The position numbers and the translations under genes were made by a program. Source: Staphylococcus pragensis (GTDB lineage Bacteria > Bacillota > Bacilli > Staphylococcales > Staphylococcaceae). Taken from it: DNA of 64,000 bases. Shown here one piece after another: positions 1-10,070 of the stretch. The stretch lies in contig NZ_SRPJ01000003.1 in assembly GCF_004785665.1 (NCBI RefSeq), forward strand, positions 62,001 to 126,000, read 5' to 3'. The notes beneath the pieces were generated by a model. That model did no database searches. It had not been told where the DNA came from and saw only the letters and a list, made by a program, of their open reading frames with translations. How positions within the stretch are numbered: position 1 is the first letter of the stretch; each line of letters begins with the position of its first letter.

Positions 1-204
1 CGTGAAAATGTGATTGATAAGGTTGAAGATTATGAGGGTCATAAGTTGGATACGTCTACTTATACTTATAAGGAGCCTGAACAAAATTCTGATGGGGATT
101 GGGGATTCTCGTTTGTTGATAAAAATGGTGATTTAGCGGGTTCTTATATTGTTACTGCTGATGGAGATGTAACGAAATATGATGAAAATGGAGACCCGGA
201 ATAA
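1..204 (+). CDS. C-terminal part of a staphylococcal lipoprotein-like protein (truncated by window start)
   Basis: An open frame runs from base 1 to a TAA at 202-204, so the gene begins outside the window. The visible 67 residues end in a pattern of the type DWGFSFVDKNGD..GSYIVTADGDVTKYD. The same pattern ends the lipoprotein at 8328-9191 (DWKVNYRNKDGE..GTYVMEKGKISKLD), so the two are probably paralogous surface lipoproteins. Function is unknown. A perfect 13-bp stem terminator follows directly. The lipoprotein assignment is inferred only from the paralogue, because the N-terminus is not visible. Confidence 0.7.
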   Translation, partial: RENVIDKVEDYEGHKLDTSTYTYKEPEQNSDGDWGFSFVDKNGDLAGSYIVTADGDVTKYDENGDPE

Positions 205-229
205 ATTCGGATATTAAGAAGAAATGAGA

Positions 230-266
230 CAGAGATCTAATTTTATATAATTAGATCTCTGTTTTA
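230..266 (+). terminator. Intrinsic terminator of the partial lipoprotein gene
   Basis: A perfect 13-bp stem (230-242 with 249-261, loop of 6) is followed by TTTT. The stop codon of the minus-strand regulator (251-253) lies inside the stem, so the two convergent genes share it. Confidence 0.85.
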
Positions 267-1129
267 CTTTCATAGGTTTGTTTAATTTCATCTAAGCGTT
301 GGATGAAACTATCGATATATGATTGGGGTTCTAGCATTTTGGCTAATGGTGCCAATTGGTAAGCGATGTAATAGGCATCGTATCTTGTGCAATTGACCCA
401 GACGAGTAAATTTTTGTCGTAGCGTTCTACTACTTCTTTTATTGAAAATTGTTGTTGAAATTGGTTCCAAATTTGTTCATCTATTTCGAATAAAACAGGG
501 TTTGAGGCACAATCTTTGATAAATTTTGATTCAAGTACTTTAAATGATTGGATATCTCGTAACGATATAGTATAAATCTTATGCTTTTCTTCATAAGTAA
601 ACCAATAATCGAAATGCATGTATAAAATAGAGAGTGGTTTAATAACAAATTTTTGATTCTTCACTTCAATGCGAACTAAGTTTTTATTAACTATGGCTTT
701 TTGAAGTGCCATTAATAACTTGCCCGGTAAAACCTCTGGTCGCACTTTAAACTGATTTAACATTGTCATTAGCATGTGTTTATCTGAAAGTTTGAGCGCA
801 GCAATAGAACTCGAAAGATATTTATGAATGTCATAATGTAATATTGGCGTTAAACTTTGTAATTTAATTAGTAAACTTAAAATACCTAAGCTATGTTTAG
901 AACTCGTTTCTTGCTTAAGTTCATAGCCATTACGTTTGTGATTGTATACTACACGCGTATTAGTATGATTCCAATAAGGACTTTCATAGAAAAAAGTATT
1001 GATCGTATTAATATCACGTTGAATAGATTTTTTACTTACATCTGTGAAGTTACGTATATCATCTTGTGTAACGATACGACCATTAAGAAGTAATGTGAGT
1101 AGGTTAAGTATACGACTCGATTTATCCAA
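251..1129 (-). CDS. HTH/WYL-type transcriptional regulator
   Basis: A 292-aa protein. The N-terminal ~60 residues look like a DeoR/HTH_11-type helix-turn-helix (LLLNGRIVTQDDIRNFTDVSKKS... then RDINTIN). A middle region and a C-terminal ~150-residue part fit WYL-domain regulators, which often sense a small ligand or nucleic acid. It lies just downstream of panE on the same strand, 180 bp apart, and converges on the lipoprotein gene. Its target cannot be read from the sequence. The near-palindrome in the panE/panB gap is one candidate, which is inference only. The ATG is preceded by a weak GGGGA-like ribosome site on the minus strand. Confidence 0.75.
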   Translation of the reverse strand: MDKSSRILNLLTLLLNGRIVTQDDIRNFTDVSKKSIQRDINTINTFFYESPYWNHTNTRVVYNHKRNGYELKQETSSKHSLGILSLLIKLQSLTPILHYDIHKYLSSSIAALKLSDKHMLMTMLNQFKVRPEVLPGKLLMALQKAIVNKNLVRIEVKNQKFVIKPLSILYMHFDYWFTYEEKHKIYTISLRDIQSFKVLESKFIKDCASNPVLFEIDEQIWNQFQQQFSIKEVVERYDKNLLVWVNCTRYDAYYIAYQLAPLAKMLEPQSYIDSFIQRLDEIKQTYESKTEI

Positions 1130-1309
1130 GAATGTTGTCCCCTTTATATCGAAAGTAAACTTACTTTAAAAATTATTTATATCGTACCATATTATTTTTG
1201 TGATGTGTATAATTCTAAAATTAAAAAATTGTGGCGATTAAATGGAATTTTATTGAAGAAATAGAAATAGTAGATAATCAGTGTTTAAGCACAAATTATC
1301 CACTATTTT

Positions 1310-2161
1310 TTATTGTTGAGTAAGTGATTGATGTGAAAGTAAAAGCGCATAAATGGTATCAAGATGTGGGGTGTTAAGTTGATGCTTTCTTGCTTGGCGA
1401 TAAATGAATCCTTGAATTGCTTCGACTTCAAGTGGTTGATTCGCAATAACGTCGTAATACATACTTGTTCCCATTTGATTAGGGTAGCCTGCATAAATGT
1501 TCATGATATCTTCGACAATAGTATTTGAAAAATGAATCCCTTCTGCTTTTGCCACTTGTATTCCTTCTGTTAACAACTTTCTACACAGATTATTTACTTC
1601 ATTAATTTTTAAAATTTGAGCGGTATTTCTACCGAGTGCAGTTATTGAATTAATACCTAGATTAACGAGTAATTTATACCATATTTTTTCTTCAATATTC
1701 TCTTCTAAAACAATCTCGATTTTTGTTTTATCAAAGATTTTCTTTAGTTCTGTAGTGTGTGCGTCTTGTTGTAAATGTAGACGATAGTCTCGGAAGTGTG
1801 TGACTTTGTCTTCTGTCTTTTGTCCACTGATATAGACCACAGCCTGATAAGTGTGTTTGAAAGGAAGCTGTGGGAGTAGGCCATAGCCATTTTGAGCCAA
1901 AATAAAAATTGTTTCGCTATGTGCAAGATGGTGAAGTTGTGGCATCAAGGCGTCAAGTTGATGCGTCTTCACGGCAATGATGATAGTGTCGAAAGTCGAC
2001 TTTATTTCTTTAATGTCGTGGACTTTGATGGTTTGGTTAGCCGGCTGAATAGTCATTTGTTTTGATGTACGTCCAATAAGAGTGACGTTCGGTAAGGTTT
2101 GTTTGAGTTCGTGTGCAATGATAGTTCCAACTGCGCCAGCACCAATAATCGCAATATTCAT
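1310..2161 (-). CDS. panE: 2-dehydropantoate 2-reductase
   Basis: A 283-aa ketopantoate reductase (PanE/ApbA family), which uses NADPH to make pantoate for pantothenate and coenzyme A synthesis. The N-terminus starts with the Rossmann motif MNIAIIGAGAVG (Gly7, Gly9, Gly12). A conserved Lys in AVKTH and the C-terminal all-helical domain match the family's usual length of ~290-300. I chose the ATG at 2161 because GGAAAGGAAC lies just upstream. A longer in-frame start at 2194 has no such site. It is divergent from panBCD, so the whole pantoate branch is clustered here. Confidence 0.93.
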   Translation of the reverse strand: MNIAIIGAGAVGTIIAHELKQTLPNVTLIGRTSKQMTIQPANQTIKVHDIKEIKSTFDTIIIAVKTHQLDALMPQLHHLAHSETIFILAQNGYGLLPQLPFKHTYQAVVYISGQKTEDKVTHFRDYRLHLQQDAHTTELKKIFDKTKIEIVLEENIEEKIWYKLLVNLGINSITALGRNTAQILKINEVNNLCRKLLTEGIQVAKAEGIHFSNTIVEDIMNIYAGYPNQMGTSMYYDVIANQPLEVEAIQGFIYRQARKHQLNTPHLDTIYALLLSHQSLTQQ

Positions 2162-2331
2162 GGATAAAGTTCCTTTCCTAAAAAATATATTCATTATTAT
2201 ACAATTTTTTATTGTAAGAAAATGTGGTTATTTTAATAAACTAAGTACTGTAATTATATGGATATTGAATTTACACTTTTATTGAAAATAAAGTTTTGTA
2301 TTGAAATAATAAACACTATGTTATTTAATAA

Positions 2332-2365
2332 TTATTTGAAATAGTGTATTAACTATTTTAAATAA
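2332..2365. promoter_or_regulatory. Near-perfect inverted repeat between panE and panB
   Basis: Two 14-nt arms (2332-2345 and 2352-2365) match at 13 of 14 positions around a 6-nt spacer. It lies in the 318-bp gap between the divergent panE and panB genes, about 115 bp upstream of panB. There is no T-run, so a protein-binding operator is more likely than a terminator. I see no other strong element in this gap. Confidence 0.45.
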
Positions 2366-2479
2366 GCTTATTTATGGCGAAATTTTAAATTTTGAGAGTA
2401 TTTTAAAGTATTATTACGTATAAGGCTATATAATGAATTTTAATATAAATGAACTCATACTATAGGAGATATTAAATAA

Positions 2480-4145
<1,666 letters not shown>

Positions 4146-4148
4146 GTT

Positions 4149-4532
4149 ATGATTAGAACAATGATGAATAGTAAAATACATAGAGCCCGTGTTACGGAAT
4201 CTAATTTAAATTATGTTGGAAGTATCACGATTGATGCAGATATTTTAGATGCGGTGGATATTTTGCCTAATGAAAAGGTAGCTATCGTTAACAATAATAA
4301 TGGAGCCCGTTTTGAAACATACGTGATTGCGGGTGAACGAGGTAGTGGCAAGATTTGTTTAAATGGTGCAGCTTCTAGATTAGTTGAAGTAGATGATGTC
4401 GTTATTATCATGACATATGTTCAACTAGATGAACGTGAATTAATTGATCATGCGCCAAAAGTAGCTGTTATGAATGAAAAGAACGAAATTATTCAAATGA
4501 TTCATGAAAAAGAAGGCACAATTATTAAATAA
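4149..4532 (+). CDS. panD: Aspartate 1-decarboxylase, pyruvoyl-dependent
   Basis: A 127-aa proenzyme that makes beta-alanine from L-aspartate for panC. The self-cleavage site is intact: Tyr22-Val-Gly24-Ser25, where Ser25 becomes the pyruvoyl group. Length equals the family norm (~126). It is the last gene of panBCD, 3 bases after panC, and is followed by a strong terminator. Confidence 0.96.
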   Translation: MIRTMMNSKIHRARVTESNLNYVGSITIDADILDAVDILPNEKVAIVNNNNGARFETYVIAGERGSGKICLNGAASRLVEVDDVVIIMTYVQLDERELIDHAPKVAVMNEKNEIIQMIHEKEGTIIK

Positions 4533-4567
4533 TTAAGTGAGCCGGCAGTCTTAAAAATTAGTATTTG

Positions 4568-4612
4568 AAATTCGAGGGAGAGGATGCGAACCTTTCCCTC
4601 GAAATTTTTCGC
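4568..4612 (+). terminator. Terminator of the panBCD operon
   Basis: A 9-bp perfect stem (4571-4579 with 4595-4603), extended inward by four more pairs, is followed by ATTTTTC. Confidence 0.85.
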
Positions 4613-4741
4613 TAATTAAATAAAAGCAAAGTTTAAAAAGTTGGAAGTAAAACTTTTTAAACAGGTATCCTGATTAGAATAGTATGGTATTATATTATAT
4701 AAATATAAAATGAAATATTTATATAATAGAGGTGTTAAATC

Positions 4742-5047
4742 ATGGATTTAGATGAAAAAAACTATATTGAACAGCAAGTGGCTAACAGAGGTAAATCTAA
4801 AACACCTGCATTTCTACTATGGTTCTTTTTAGGTAGCTTTGGGGCACATCGTTTTTATTTTGGTAAAACAGGGTCAGCAGTAGGTTTACTTTTAGTTACC
4901 TTACTTGTAAGTTGGTGGATATTCTATATTCCAACTTTAATTTGGTTACTAATTGATGTGTTCCTAATCCCAAAATGGGCACGAGACTATGAACAAGCAA
5001 TTAGAGATCAAGCCACAAATGAAGTTAAATTACTTCGTAATCATTAG
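4742..5047 (+). CDS. TM2-domain membrane protein
   Basis: A 101-aa protein with two transmembrane segments (about residues 24-50 and 55-78) joined by the TM2 signature FLGSFGAHRFYFGKT. The tail is charged and cytoplasmic. The function of bacterial TM2 proteins is not established. It is monocistronic with an AGAGGTG ribosome site and its own terminator. Confidence 0.85.
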   Translation: MDLDEKNYIEQQVANRGKSKTPAFLLWFFLGSFGAHRFYFGKTGSAVGLLLVTLLVSWWIFYIPTLIWLLIDVFLIPKWARDYEQAIRDQATNEVKLLRNH

Positions 5048-5138
5048 AAATATTGGGAAATCCTCTCTGGCAATGATGACTAAATTTGAAAAGCTTGATT
5101 TAAGCCTATTTCAAACTAATCACTGCCAAAATGCTAAC

Positions 5139-5182
5139 TGAGGCTGGGACATTTTATTTTGTCTCAGTCTCTTATTTTGTTG
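5139..5182 (+). terminator. Terminator after TM2 gene
   Basis: The GAGGCTGGGACA / TGTCTCAGTCTC stem (with G-U pairs) is of the kind seen repeatedly in staphylococcal intergenic regions, followed by TTATTTTGTT. Confidence 0.6.
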
Positions 5183-5264
5183 AAATAAAGGAAATTTTCA
5201 ATTTAGATACTAACGTTTCATATAACTATTTTGTAGTCTACAATATATTTGAGGAGGGTTACAA

Positions 5265-5879
5265 TTGAGATTGAAGAAACTTCTAAGTATCTCATTATTA
5301 TTATCAGTATTTTTAGGTGCATGTGATATCAATATAAATTTAGATAAGAATAAAAATAATGATAATAATACTCAACAAAATCAGCAACAGACTAGTAATA
5401 ATCAAAATCAGAACGTCGAAAATGGAACATCTCAGAGTAACAATCAAGAATCTAATCCCATTTCGATTGATAAGGCTAAAAATATCTCTTATGACTTAAT
5501 GGAAAAAGAAGGCGGCGTGTCTTTTAAGGAGGGTGATCTTGAGTATAGAGAAGATAAAAGCGATGATAATCAAATATTTATTGAAAGTCCGTTATTTGGA
5601 ATTAATGGTTCTGCAAAAAGTCATATAATTCTAAATAGATATACTGGAGAAGTAATTGAACAAGATGGAGGCCCTCCAGCACCAGACGGTCCTTTACGTC
5701 CTAAAAATGGAAAAATAGATAGTGGAACTTATAATATATTAGTTAAATATTACAATAATTATGTTTATAGAAATGGTGACACTGTATATAACTATAGCGA
5801 GGAACCCGTACCTGTTAGTCAATATAAGGAAGTTAATGCCAAAGTTTGGGAGTATATTGAAAATAATATGCCACAATAA
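5265..5879 (+). CDS. Predicted lipoprotein with Asn/Gln-rich linker
   Basis: A 204-aa protein. The start is TTG, placed by GGAGGG 7 bases upstream. A signal peptide with lipobox LGAC (Cys20) is followed by an Asn/Gln-rich low-complexity linker (about residues 24-66) and a globular domain of ~130 residues. It should be anchored to the outer face of the membrane. I do not recognise the domain. It stands alone between two terminators or short gaps. Confidence 0.8.
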   Translation: MRLKKLLSISLLLSVFLGACDININLDKNKNNDNNTQQNQQQTSNNQNQNVENGTSQSNNQESNPISIDKAKNISYDLMEKEGGVSFKEGDLEYREDKSDDNQIFIESPLFGINGSAKSHIILNRYTGEVIEQDGGPPAPDGPLRPKNGKIDSGTYNILVKYYNNYVYRNGDTVYNYSEEPVPVSQYKEVNAKVWEYIENNMPQ

Positions 5880-5956
5880 CTAAATTTTAAAAAAGTTTTC
5901 AACAACTTAATGTTTAACTGTTATAATAGGCTCTGTCTAAAAAAGGAGAGTCAAAA

Positions 5957-7408
5957 ATGATAGAAAGATTAAAGTCTGAATGGTTAGTCAATCCTGGTAA
6001 AAATATTATGGCTGGGATTGTAGTTGCGCTTGCCTTAATTCCTGAAGCGATAGCGTTTTCTATTATTGCGGGTGTAGATCCTATGGTAGGGTTATATGCC
6101 GCATTTATCATCGCAACGGTCACTGCGATTGTTGGAGGACGTCCTGCGATGATTTCAGGTGCAACGGCTGCTGTGGCATTAGTTGTGACGCCGTTAGTCA
6201 AAGAGCATGGCGTTCAATATCTTTTTGCAGCGACAATTTTAATGGGAATCATTCAATTGCTATTAGGGATTTTAAAAGTAGGTCGCTTAATGAAATTCAT
6301 TCCACGTTCAGTGATGATTGGTTTCGTGAATGCCTTGGGTATCATGATATTCTTATCTCAAATTGAACATATTTTTGGAATTTCAATTGCAACTTACATC
6401 TACGTGATTGTTACTTTGCTTATTGTCTTCATTTTACCTAGATATTTCACTGCAATTCCTGCACCGCTTATTGCGATTATTTTACTGACAGCACTTTACT
6501 TATATACTGGCGCTAATATTCGTACAGTTGGTGATTTGGGAACGATTAAACAAGCATTACCTCATTTTATTATTCCTGATGTACCTTATACACTGGAAAC
6601 CTTAAAAATCATTCTACCTTATTCCGTTTCCATGGCTATTGTAGGTTTAGTAGAATCCTTACTTACAGCGAAAATTGTGGATGACTATACTAATACTTAT
6701 AGTAATAAAAATAAGGAAGCACGTGGACAAGGTATTGCAAATATTATTACAGCCTTATTTGGTGGTATGGGCGGATGCGCGATGATTGGTCAATCAGGTA
6801 TCAATGTGCGTTCAGGTGCAAATAGCAGATTATCAACATTGACGGCGGGTATCTTCTTAATCTTTATGATTATGGTACTTGGCCATTTAGTCGTTGAAAT
6901 GCCAATGCCTGTATTAGCTGGTATTATGGTCATGGTTTCAATTGGCACGGTCGATTGGGGTTCATTTAAATATATTAAAAATGCGCCAAAGACTGACGCA
7001 TTTGTGATGATTCTGACAGTTGTTATTGTGTTATTTACAAGTAACTTAGCACTTGGCGTAGTCGTAGGTGTTATCTTTAGTGCGCTATTCTTTGCAACGA
7101 AGATTTCTAATATTGAAGTTTTATCTGAAAAGGTAAACAACAAACGCGTACTATCATTTAAAGGTCAAATCTTCTTCGTTTCTATTGATTCAATGATGAA
7201 CCAACTTGATTTTAGTATTCAAAATGAAACGATTGAATTAGACTTTAAAGATGCGCATTTATGGGATGATTCCGCTGTAGATGCGATTGATACTATTGTG
7301 AAAAAATATGAAGATCAACATAATACGGTTCAAGTCAAAAACTTAAATACAGATAGTCGAAAAATCATCTCTGAACTGAGTCAATTAAAAGAAAATCATT
7401 TATTATAA
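5957..7408 (+). CDS. SulP-family anion permease with STAS domain
   Basis: A 483-aa protein with 10 or more membrane segments. It shows the SulP opening ([20 protein letters not shown], residues ~16-35), then GLYAAFI and the [13 protein letters not shown] region. The C-terminal ~95 residues form a cytoplasmic STAS-like domain ([12 protein letters not shown]). SulP proteins move sulfate, bicarbonate or dicarboxylates, and substrate cannot be told here. The ATG follows AAAGGAGAG. It is single-gene, with a strong bidirectional terminator after it. Confidence 0.9.
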   Translation: MIERLKSEWLVNPGKNIMAGIVVALALIPEAIAFSIIAGVDPMVGLYAAFIIATVTAIVGGRPAMISGATAAVALVVTPLVKEHGVQYLFAATILMGIIQLLLGILKVGRLMKFIPRSVMIGFVNALGIMIFLSQIEHIFGISIATYIYVIVTLLIVFILPRYFTAIPAPLIAIILLTALYLYTGANIRTVGDLGTIKQALPHFIIPDVPYTLETLKIILPYSVSMAIVGLVESLLTAKIVDDYTNTYSNKNKEARGQGIANIITALFGGMGGCAMIGQSGINVRSGANSRLSTLTAGIFLIFMIMVLGHLVVEMPMPVLAGIMVMVSIGTVDWGSFKYIKNAPKTDAFVMILTVVIVLFTSNLALGVVVGVIFSALFFATKISNIEVLSEKVNNKRVLSFKGQIFFVSIDSMMNQLDFSIQNETIELDFKDAHLWDDSAVDAIDTIVKKYEDQHNTVQVKNLNTDSRKIISELSQLKENHLL

Positions 7409-7432
7409 ATTAAACGTTCGTATTAATTTAAA

Positions 7433-7489
7433 ACCCATGAAAATAAAGGCAAACTTTTCGTGCCTTTACTTTCATGGGTATTTTTTATT
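7433..7489 (+). terminator. Terminator of the SulP gene
   Basis: A long stem (ACCCATGAAA... with ...TTTCATGGGT, 7433-7480) is followed by TTTTTT. It lies between convergent genes. Confidence 0.85.
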
Positions 7490-8168
7490 TTAAGCCTAGG
7501 TATTCTTCTAAAGCTTGATTAGACTGATAAACCTTATTAGCAGTATCTTTACCTAAATAACGCAGATGCCATGGTTCATATTGATAACCAGTGACTTTTT
7601 CTTTCCCTTTTGGGTGGCGTACGATAAAGCCATATTCATGTGCATGTTTAGCAATCCATTTGCCTTCTTTAGTATTACCAAAGCTTTTATATAAATTTTT
7701 ATTTGAACCCACGGCTCCCACATCATACGTTAAACCTGTTTGATGTTCTGAGTGACCTGGACGTGCGCTATATTTATCAGCTGCTTTTTTACCATCTCGT
7801 GCGGCATATTGATTAAAAAGTTGCACTTGAGTTTGATAATCTCTAAAACCACTAATTTTGTATAAATTAAGGCCTTCTTTGTGCGCTTGATTGAACATTT
7901 GTTGAAGTGCTTGTTGAGACTCTGGATTCTCTCCAGGATTGAAATTAGAGGGAAGACTGACTTCCTTATTAACAATTAAAATATTATCTATGTATGTACA
8001 GCCATTTTTTGTTACTTTTTTATGATTTTTCTTTATATGTTGATTATTTTGAGTATCTTCATTTTGTTGGTTTTGATCATTGTCAGAAACATCTTTATTA
8101 TTTGAATGATTACCACAAGCTGTGAGTAATAAAGTACTGAATATTAATGTTGCAAAAAATTTTTTCAT
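7485..8168 (-). CDS. VanY/DacB-like D-alanyl-D-alanine carboxypeptidase lipoprotein
   Basis: A 227-aa extracytoplasmic zinc peptidase of the M15B type, expected to trim the terminal D-Ala of peptidoglycan stem peptides. Lipobox LTAC (Cys18) marks a lipoprotein. It is followed by an Asn/Gln/Asp-rich linker, then the M15 motifs: SARPGHSEHQTGLTYD (zinc His and Asp) and EPWHLRYLG (catalytic Glu, zinc His). All ligands are visible. The ATG is preceded by AGAAAGGGA on the minus strand. Confidence 0.88.
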   Translation of the reverse strand: MKKFFATLIFSTLLLTACGNHSNNKDVSDNDQNQQNEDTQNNQHIKKNHKKVTKNGCTYIDNILIVNKEVSLPSNFNPGENPESQQALQQMFNQAHKEGLNLYKISGFRDYQTQVQLFNQYAARDGKKAADKYSARPGHSEHQTGLTYDVGAVGSNKNLYKSFGNTKEGKWIAKHAHEYGFIVRHPKGKEKVTGYQYEPWHLRYLGKDTANKVYQSNQALEEYLGLK

Positions 8169-8327
8169 TTTAATATCCCTTTCTAAGTATCTTCAAATAA
8201 AATAATAGAGTCGTTAATATAAATCAGCGTAGGAAAAGAAAAATTTATATTTAACTTAAGTTAAAACTATTGTATAAATAAAGTATAATATTTTTATTTA
8301 ATAATGTGAACGTTAAAGGAGTAATGA

Positions 8328-9191
8328 ATGAAGAAATTTTTATTTTTAAGCGGAGCGCTTTTAATATTATTAACAGCTTGTAGTACAAGCAATCCTTCTA
8401 AAGAAGATAAAGATAATTCTCATACAGAACAAAAAGATAAACAATCTAATAAGAGTGAAGCAAAAACAACTACGATTAATACAGCTAAATTATCTGAAAA
8501 GACAAAATTAGCTTTAGCTTTTTGTGTTGAAGATGCTGAACAATATACATTAACTAAAAACGAAATTCTAACAGGAATTTATGAATATCGTTTATCTACA
8601 GGTAAGAAGATTCTTAAATTAGTTGATTTTACGTTGGTTAAATTTAAAGATTCAATCGATAATGCCCCAGACGGTATGCATTTTTATACAGTATATCCAG
8701 ATAAAGGAAATTTTAAAGCGTTGATTGGAGTCAATAAAGATAAAATCTTTATAGGGCGTTTGAAAAAAGATGTGACAGATTACAATGAATTGTTAACTAA
8801 AGGCGAAGAGGTAGATTTAAAAGACGTGTATCTTAAAAACAAAGGAAATAAAGCGTTGCCTGAGTTAATCAGTAAAATGAACATTTCAACTACACCTCCA
8901 AAAGATGAGGAAGATGGAGAAAACCCACTTTCAGATAAAAATTTAGAAAAATCTGGAGTGGTAAATACACATTTCCGTACTCAAGCGTATCAACTTATTT
9001 CTGATTTTGAAGACATTCCTGTGAGTAAAACGAATTACATATGGGATGATGTTAAACCAATAGGCAATAAAGGTGATTGGAAAGTGAATTACCGTAATAA
9101 AGATGGGGAAATCTTAGGTACATATGTTATGGAAAAAGGGAAAATATCTAAACTTGATCCTAATGGCAAAGTGATAAAGCAGGAAAAATAA
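8328..9191 (+). CDS. Staphylococcal lipoprotein of unknown function
   Basis: A 287-aa protein with signal peptide and lipobox LTAC (Cys18), a Lys/Asp/Ser-rich linker to about residue 45, then a two-part globular body. The last ~65 residues resemble the C-terminus of the partial gene at 1-204. I do not recognise a catalytic motif. The ribosome site is AAAGGAG 7 bases before ATG. It is divergent from the carboxypeptidase gene and ended by its own terminator. Confidence 0.8.
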   Translation: MKKFLFLSGALLILLTACSTSNPSKEDKDNSHTEQKDKQSNKSEAKTTTINTAKLSEKTKLALAFCVEDAEQYTLTKNEILTGIYEYRLSTGKKILKLVDFTLVKFKDSIDNAPDGMHFYTVYPDKGNFKALIGVNKDKIFIGRLKKDVTDYNELLTKGEEVDLKDVYLKNKGNKALPELISKMNISTTPPKDEEDGENPLSDKNLEKSGVVNTHFRTQAYQLISDFEDIPVSKTNYIWDDVKPIGNKGDWKVNYRNKDGEILGTYVMEKGKISKLDPNGKVIKQEK

Positions 9192-9205
9192 AATAATAGG
9201 TATTA

Positions 9206-9245
9206 AAGCTCAGAAGCAAGATTAATTGCTTTTCTGAGCTTATTT
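9206..9245 (+). terminator. Terminator after the 8.3-9.2 kb lipoprotein
   Basis: The AAGCTCAGAA.../...TTCTGAGCTT stem (9206-9241) has a short loop and a T-rich tail. Confidence 0.75.
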
Positions 9246-9380
9246 AATCTATATGCTTTCCGTAAAATTAGAAAAATAATTACATGTATAATATTGAAAA
9301 AATTATTTATTTATATTCATTTTTAATAAATTTTACATATGATAAGATAAAAGAAAAGGTGGATAAAGGAGGCATTAAAT

Positions 9381-9947
9381 ATGAACCCAAAAGTAGGTTT
9401 CGGTCAAGCCTTTAAACTATTTTGGAAGAATTACTTCAATTTTAAAGGGCGTTCAAGACGTAGTGAGTATTGGTTTATGCAATTATGGCACTTAATCTTT
9501 TATATTCCTTCTTTACTTGTTTACATCACAGGTATCATTTTCTTTATACTAGCATTTTCCTTACATGAAGAAGGTTTCATGATTGCAGGAGTTATTTTAG
9601 TTCTTTGTGCAGGCTTTTATACGATTATTTATGTACTAGCGATTCTCATCCCTCAACTTGCATTAACTACAAGACGTTTCCATGATACGAATCGCACTAT
9701 GTTGGTACCAGTACTTGTCGTAGTTTTAAATATTATAGTATTTATAAACCAAGTCTTTATTGATATTAATGACCCTAATCTTGAAAGTGGATGGAGTTTA
9801 GGATTCACATTAGGAGCTAGTTTGATTACATTTATTTTAGGTATTTATCAACTTGTAATCACTTGTTTTAATAGTAAAATTGAAAAAAATAAATACGGTG
9901 AAAGTCCTAAATTTAAAAACTTAAAACCTTATCACGAAGAAGCCTAA
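9381..9947 (+). CDS. DUF805 family membrane protein
   Basis: A 188-aa protein with the DUF805 opening (FWKNYFNFKGRSRRSEYW, residues ~11-28) and four predicted membrane helices. The family motif TTRRFHDTNR lies near residue 100. Function is unknown in bacteria. The ribosome site AAAGGAGG is strong. It is monocistronic with a terminator at 9959-10004. Confidence 0.88.
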   Translation: MNPKVGFGQAFKLFWKNYFNFKGRSRRSEYWFMQLWHLIFYIPSLLVYITGIIFFILAFSLHEEGFMIAGVILVLCAGFYTIIYVLAILIPQLALTTRRFHDTNRTMLVPVLVVVLNIIVFINQVFIDINDPNLESGWSLGFTLGASLITFILGIYQLVITCFNSKIEKNKYGESPKFKNLKPYHEEA

Positions 9948-9958
9948 ACATTTAAAAG

Positions 9959-10004
9959 TGCCCATATAAGTTAATGCTGAAATTAGCTTATATGGGCATT
10001 ATTT
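9959..10004 (+). terminator. Terminator after DUF805 gene
   Basis: A 12-bp perfect stem (9959-9970 with 9987-9998) is followed by TTATTTATT. Confidence 0.8.
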
Positions 10005-10027
10005 ATTGTAATTTAATAAATTCCTAG

Positions 10028-10052
10028 AAAAATGTTTTACATGAAACATTTT
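10028..10052 (-). terminator. Terminator of the MutS-like gene
   Basis: Read on the minus strand, an AAAATGTTT/AAAACATTTT hairpin with a 5-nt loop runs into TTTC downstream of the stop at 10071. Confidence 0.6.
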
Positions 10053-10070
10053 AAAGTTTGAGACGTGAAA

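Noticed and set aside
6790-7143. Long minus-strand ORFs opposite SulP, thiC, kinase and transporter genes
   Set aside because: They mirror the codon pattern of clear genes on the other strand, have no ribosome sites and no family resemblance.
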